From UBA7398 sp964597305 (GTDB lineage: Bacteria; Actinomycetota; Actinomycetes; Nanopelagicales; Nanopelagicaceae), in NCBI GenBank assembly GCA_964597305.1, contig CAZQWU010000029.1, positions 1 to 15,513 of the forward strand: 15,513 bases of DNA, in the 5' to 3' direction. The translations under genes were made by a program, and so were the position numbers. Position 1 is the stretch's first letter. Each line of letters begins with the position of its first letter. This document shows positions 13,866 through 15,513 of this stretch, piece by piece. The notes under the pieces were generated by a model. It saw nothing but the letters and a program-made list of their open reading frames with translations. It was not told the DNA's origin and ran no database searches.

Positions 13866-15016
13866 GTTAACGCCCGAATAATGCGATCAACTGCATCAGC
13901 GATGATTTCTCTACTGGTAGCAAAATTCATTCGAATAAATCCACTACCGGTTGGACCATAGAAATTACCTGGTGCGATAGCAATCTTTCCGCGTGAAATA
14001 AAATTTTCAGAGATATCACCTGAGAAAGTGTGAGCTCTCAGATCGAGCCAACCAAAGTAACTACATTCTGGAAGGCGATATCCAATACTTATTGGCGCTT
14101 TGAGCAAAAGTTGTTGGAGATATTTTCGAGAATTGTCTAACTCGACAATGACAGCGTCTAGCCACGGTATGCATTGACTATATGCAATTGATGATGCTAC
14201 CGCTCCAAATAATGATGCACGTGAATGAATTGCTACAGGGAGACTGTTCATGATTTTTTTCGTTCGCTGGCTCATTGCCACTATTTGTGCGCACTTCAAT
14301 CCAGCGATATTAAATGCTTTGGTCGCTGATAAAAAGGAAAATCCGACATTACGTGCAGTTTCTGATACGGAAAGAAACGGATGAAAATTATGCCCTTCGT
14401 AAATAAGTGGTGCGTGAATTTCATCAGACAATATCCAAACTCCATATTTCTCTGCTAACTCAGCAAGGTGCAGTAAATCTTCCTTTGGATAGATTGAGCC
14501 CACTGGATTGTGTGGATTGCAGAGAATATGTACTTTCACACCATTTTTGTATTGTTCTTCAATTTCGAGAAGATTCAGAGCATAGTGAAGTTGTTCTTCT
14601 TTCAGTGGTACATCAACTACCTGGCACTTAAGTTCTTTTATCCAGTTGTAAAAATTGTAGTAAACCGGAGTGTTGATCAGAATTTTCTCTCCTGGTTGAA
14701 TCAGGAGACGACAGATTTCAATGACACCTACTCCGACATCCGGTGAAATTTTTACCGCATCGGTCTCGATCGTCCACCCCCATCGCGCAAGAGCAAATGT
14801 TCTGAGAGATTCAGGTAATTCGGGGATTTTTCCTAAGTATCCGGTATCTGAATTTTCAACGAGATTGATCAAAGACTGCTTAATCGGTTCAGCTAATTCG
14901 TAATCCATAACAGCGAATGGCATAGGTAAAATTTCGGGATCAAAAGCCCGCCATTTTTCACTTTTTCTTGCCTGCAGATGTGGTAACGGTGGAACGGTTA
15001 TTTTGATCTGGTTCAC
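13862..15016 (-). CDS. MalY/PatB-family PLP-dependent C-S lyase/aminotransferase
   Basis: A 384-residue fold-type I PLP enzyme of the MalY/PatB group, which usually cleaves cystathionine or cysteine conjugates (beta-lyase) and sometimes transaminates. Landmarks: K-W-R-A-F near 21-25 and A-V-M-D-Y-E near 35-40, the family's N-terminal block; T-G-Y-L-G at 58-62; S-P-D-V-G-V-G at 91-97; N-T-P-V-Y-Y-N-F at 115-122; C-N-P-H-N-P-V-G at 166-173 (Asn170); S-D-E-I-H-A at 197-202 (Asp198 to the pyridine nitrogen); S-A-T-K-A-F-N at 230-236, with Lys233 the Schiff-base lysine; and Arg362 for the carboxylate. The start is the GTG at 15016, preceded by TACCCT at the leaderless distance and no ribosome binding site. 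It opens the operon with the SDR and photolyase. Methionine synthesis or sulfur salvage is a plausible role. Confidence 0.85.
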   Translation of the reverse strand: MNQIKITVPPLPHLQARKSEKWRAFDPEILPMPFAVMDYELAEPIKQSLINLVENSDTGYLGKIPELPESLRTFALARWGWTIETDAVKISPDVGVGVIEICRLLIQPGEKILINTPVYYNFYNWIKELKCQVVDVPLKEEQLHYALNLLEIEEQYKNGVKVHILCNPHNPVGSIYPKEDLLHLAELAEKYGVWILSDEIHAPLIYEGHNFHPFLSVSETARNVGFSFLSATKAFNIAGLKCAQIVAMSQRTKKIMNSLPVAIHSRASLFGAVASSIAYSQCIPWLDAVIVELDNSRKYLQQLLLKAPISIGYRLPECSYFGWLDLRAHTFSGDISENFISRGKIAIAPGNFYGPTGSGFIRMNFATSREIIADAVDRIIRALT

Positions 15017-15022
15017 TTGTTA

Positions 15023-15028
15023 AGGGTA
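15023..15028 (-). promoter_or_regulatory. Leaderless-type -10 box (TACCCT) for the PLP enzyme-SDR-photolyase operon
   Basis: On the minus strand TACCCT stands at -12 to -7 relative to the GTG at 15016, the same spacing as the boxes before 1669 and 2475. There is no Shine-Dalgarno sequence and no recognisable -35. It lies within the 65-base divergent region shared with the lactonase-like gene. Confidence 0.42.
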
Positions 15029-15064
15029 AGCAATAGTCTTCGTTTCCACCACCGCAACACAAAG

Positions 15065-15070
15065 TATGCT
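15065..15070 (+). promoter_or_regulatory. -10 box (TATGCT) for the metallo-beta-lactamase-fold gene
   Basis: TATGCT at 15065-15070 would start transcription around 15077, leaving a leader of about five bases before the ATG at 15082. A weaker TCAAAT at 15070-15075 would give a fully leaderless transcript. No ribosome binding site is seen. Confidence 0.35.
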
Positions 15071-15081
15071 CAAATAGGCTT

Positions 15082-15513
15082 ATGGCAAATGACTATCGTT
15101 TACAAGGACATCCAGTCAGTCTTGCAGTTTTGGATTTTGGACTTTTCACGGTTCACGCAAATGGTCGGATTATTGGTATCCCTGGTTTTCTTATTGAAAC
15201 GAGTAAAGGCGAAAAGATATTAATTGATACAGGATTTCCTTCCCAATATGCAGACGATGTTGACGCCGCATCACTTGCTGATAATTTAGGTGAATTTGGG
15301 AAAGTTCTCAATTTGACTCACTTTCATCAACCTGAAGCGCAGCTTGCATTATTGGGATTTAAGAAATCAGATTTGGATTACGTGATCATCACTCATACTC
15401 ATATAGATCACGTGGGAAATATCGGTGGATTCCCTGGCATTCCTTTAATTATTGGTGCGGATGAACGTGCGCTTCCTCAACCGATTTATTGGCGCGGTAA
15501 GCAACCATTAAAT
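15082..15513 (+). CDS. Metallo-beta-lactamase-fold hydrolase, N-acyl-homoserine-lactonase-like, 3'-truncated by window edge
   Basis: The open frame runs from the ATG at 15082 to the last base (144 codons) without a stop. Residues 30-51 form the opening strands of the fold, with I-P-G-F-L-I-E and I-L-I-D-T-G. The zinc-binding motif H-T-H-I-D-H lies at 105-110, with His105, His107, Asp109 and His110 present and G-G-F following at 115-117. The D-T-G, the roughly 50-residue insertion with L-x-x-L-G, and the strand V-I-I-T-H before the motif resemble AiiA/AttM-type lactonases, which hydrolyse acyl-homoserine lactones. The distal metal ligands lie beyond the window, so other hydrolases of the fold remain possible. 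It is transcribed divergently from the PLP-enzyme operon. Confidence 0.75.
   Translation, partial: MANDYRLQGHPVSLAVLDFGLFTVHANGRIIGIPGFLIETSKGEKILIDTGFPSQYADDVDAASLADNLGEFGKVLNLTHFHQPEAQLALLGFKKSDLDYVIITHTHIDHVGNIGGFPGIPLIIGADERALPQPIYWRGKQPLN

Overview
The window looks like a piece of an AT-rich, streamlined actinobacterial genome, most like the freshwater acI / Nanopelagicales type. This is inference from gene content and style: fused gamma-alpha KorA plus KorB, an actinobacterial-type polyamine-binding lipoprotein, short intergenic spaces, many overlapping start/stop codons, and several genes whose start codon sits where a transcript would begin (leaderless). A run of exactly 100 N at 7423-7522 shows that this is a scaffold with an unsized gap, probably from a metagenome or single cell. 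No rRNA, tRNA, mobile element or CRISPR array was seen.

Layout, left to right. (1) The plus strand from 2 to 4294 carries the 3' three quarters of an acetyl-CoA hydrolase/CoA-transferase family gene, a secreted PepSY-domain protein closed by a strong terminator, a class II glutamine amidotransferase, and a translationally overlapped pair: a COG3375 GNAT acyltransferase and a MenC-type enolase. That pair resembles the N-succinylamino acid racemase pathway. (2) A small CopZ-like metal-binding protein lies on the minus strand at 4260-4472, overlapping the enolase gene tail to tail. (3) korA-korB follow on the plus strand, 4575-7398, encoding 2-oxoglutarate:ferredoxin oxidoreductase. (4) After the gap comes the first 25 codons of a universal stress protein on the minus strand. 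(5) A complete polyamine-type ABC importer, potA-potD-potB-potC, occupies 7716-11579 on the minus strand. (6) A second minus-strand operon, 11636-15016, is transcribed in the order PatB/MalY-type PLP enzyme, CBR1-like short-chain dehydrogenase, FeS-type cryptochrome/photolyase. (7) A divergent metallo-beta-lactamase-fold gene (N-acyl-homoserine-lactonase-like) starts at 15082 and leaves the window.

Functionally the region combines scavenging of nitrogen compounds (polyamine import, a possible D-to-L amino acid conversion, a PLP lyase/aminotransferase), central carbon metabolism (KorAB, CoA-transferase), and light or stress handling (photolyase, Usp, copper-type chaperone). The points most worth a second look are the recurring leaderless-promoter arrangement, a promoter that appears to sit inside a terminator, the GNAT-enolase pair, and the FeS photolyase. 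In the photolyase the iron-sulfur and catalytic residues are all present, but the expected outer electron-transfer tryptophan is not.
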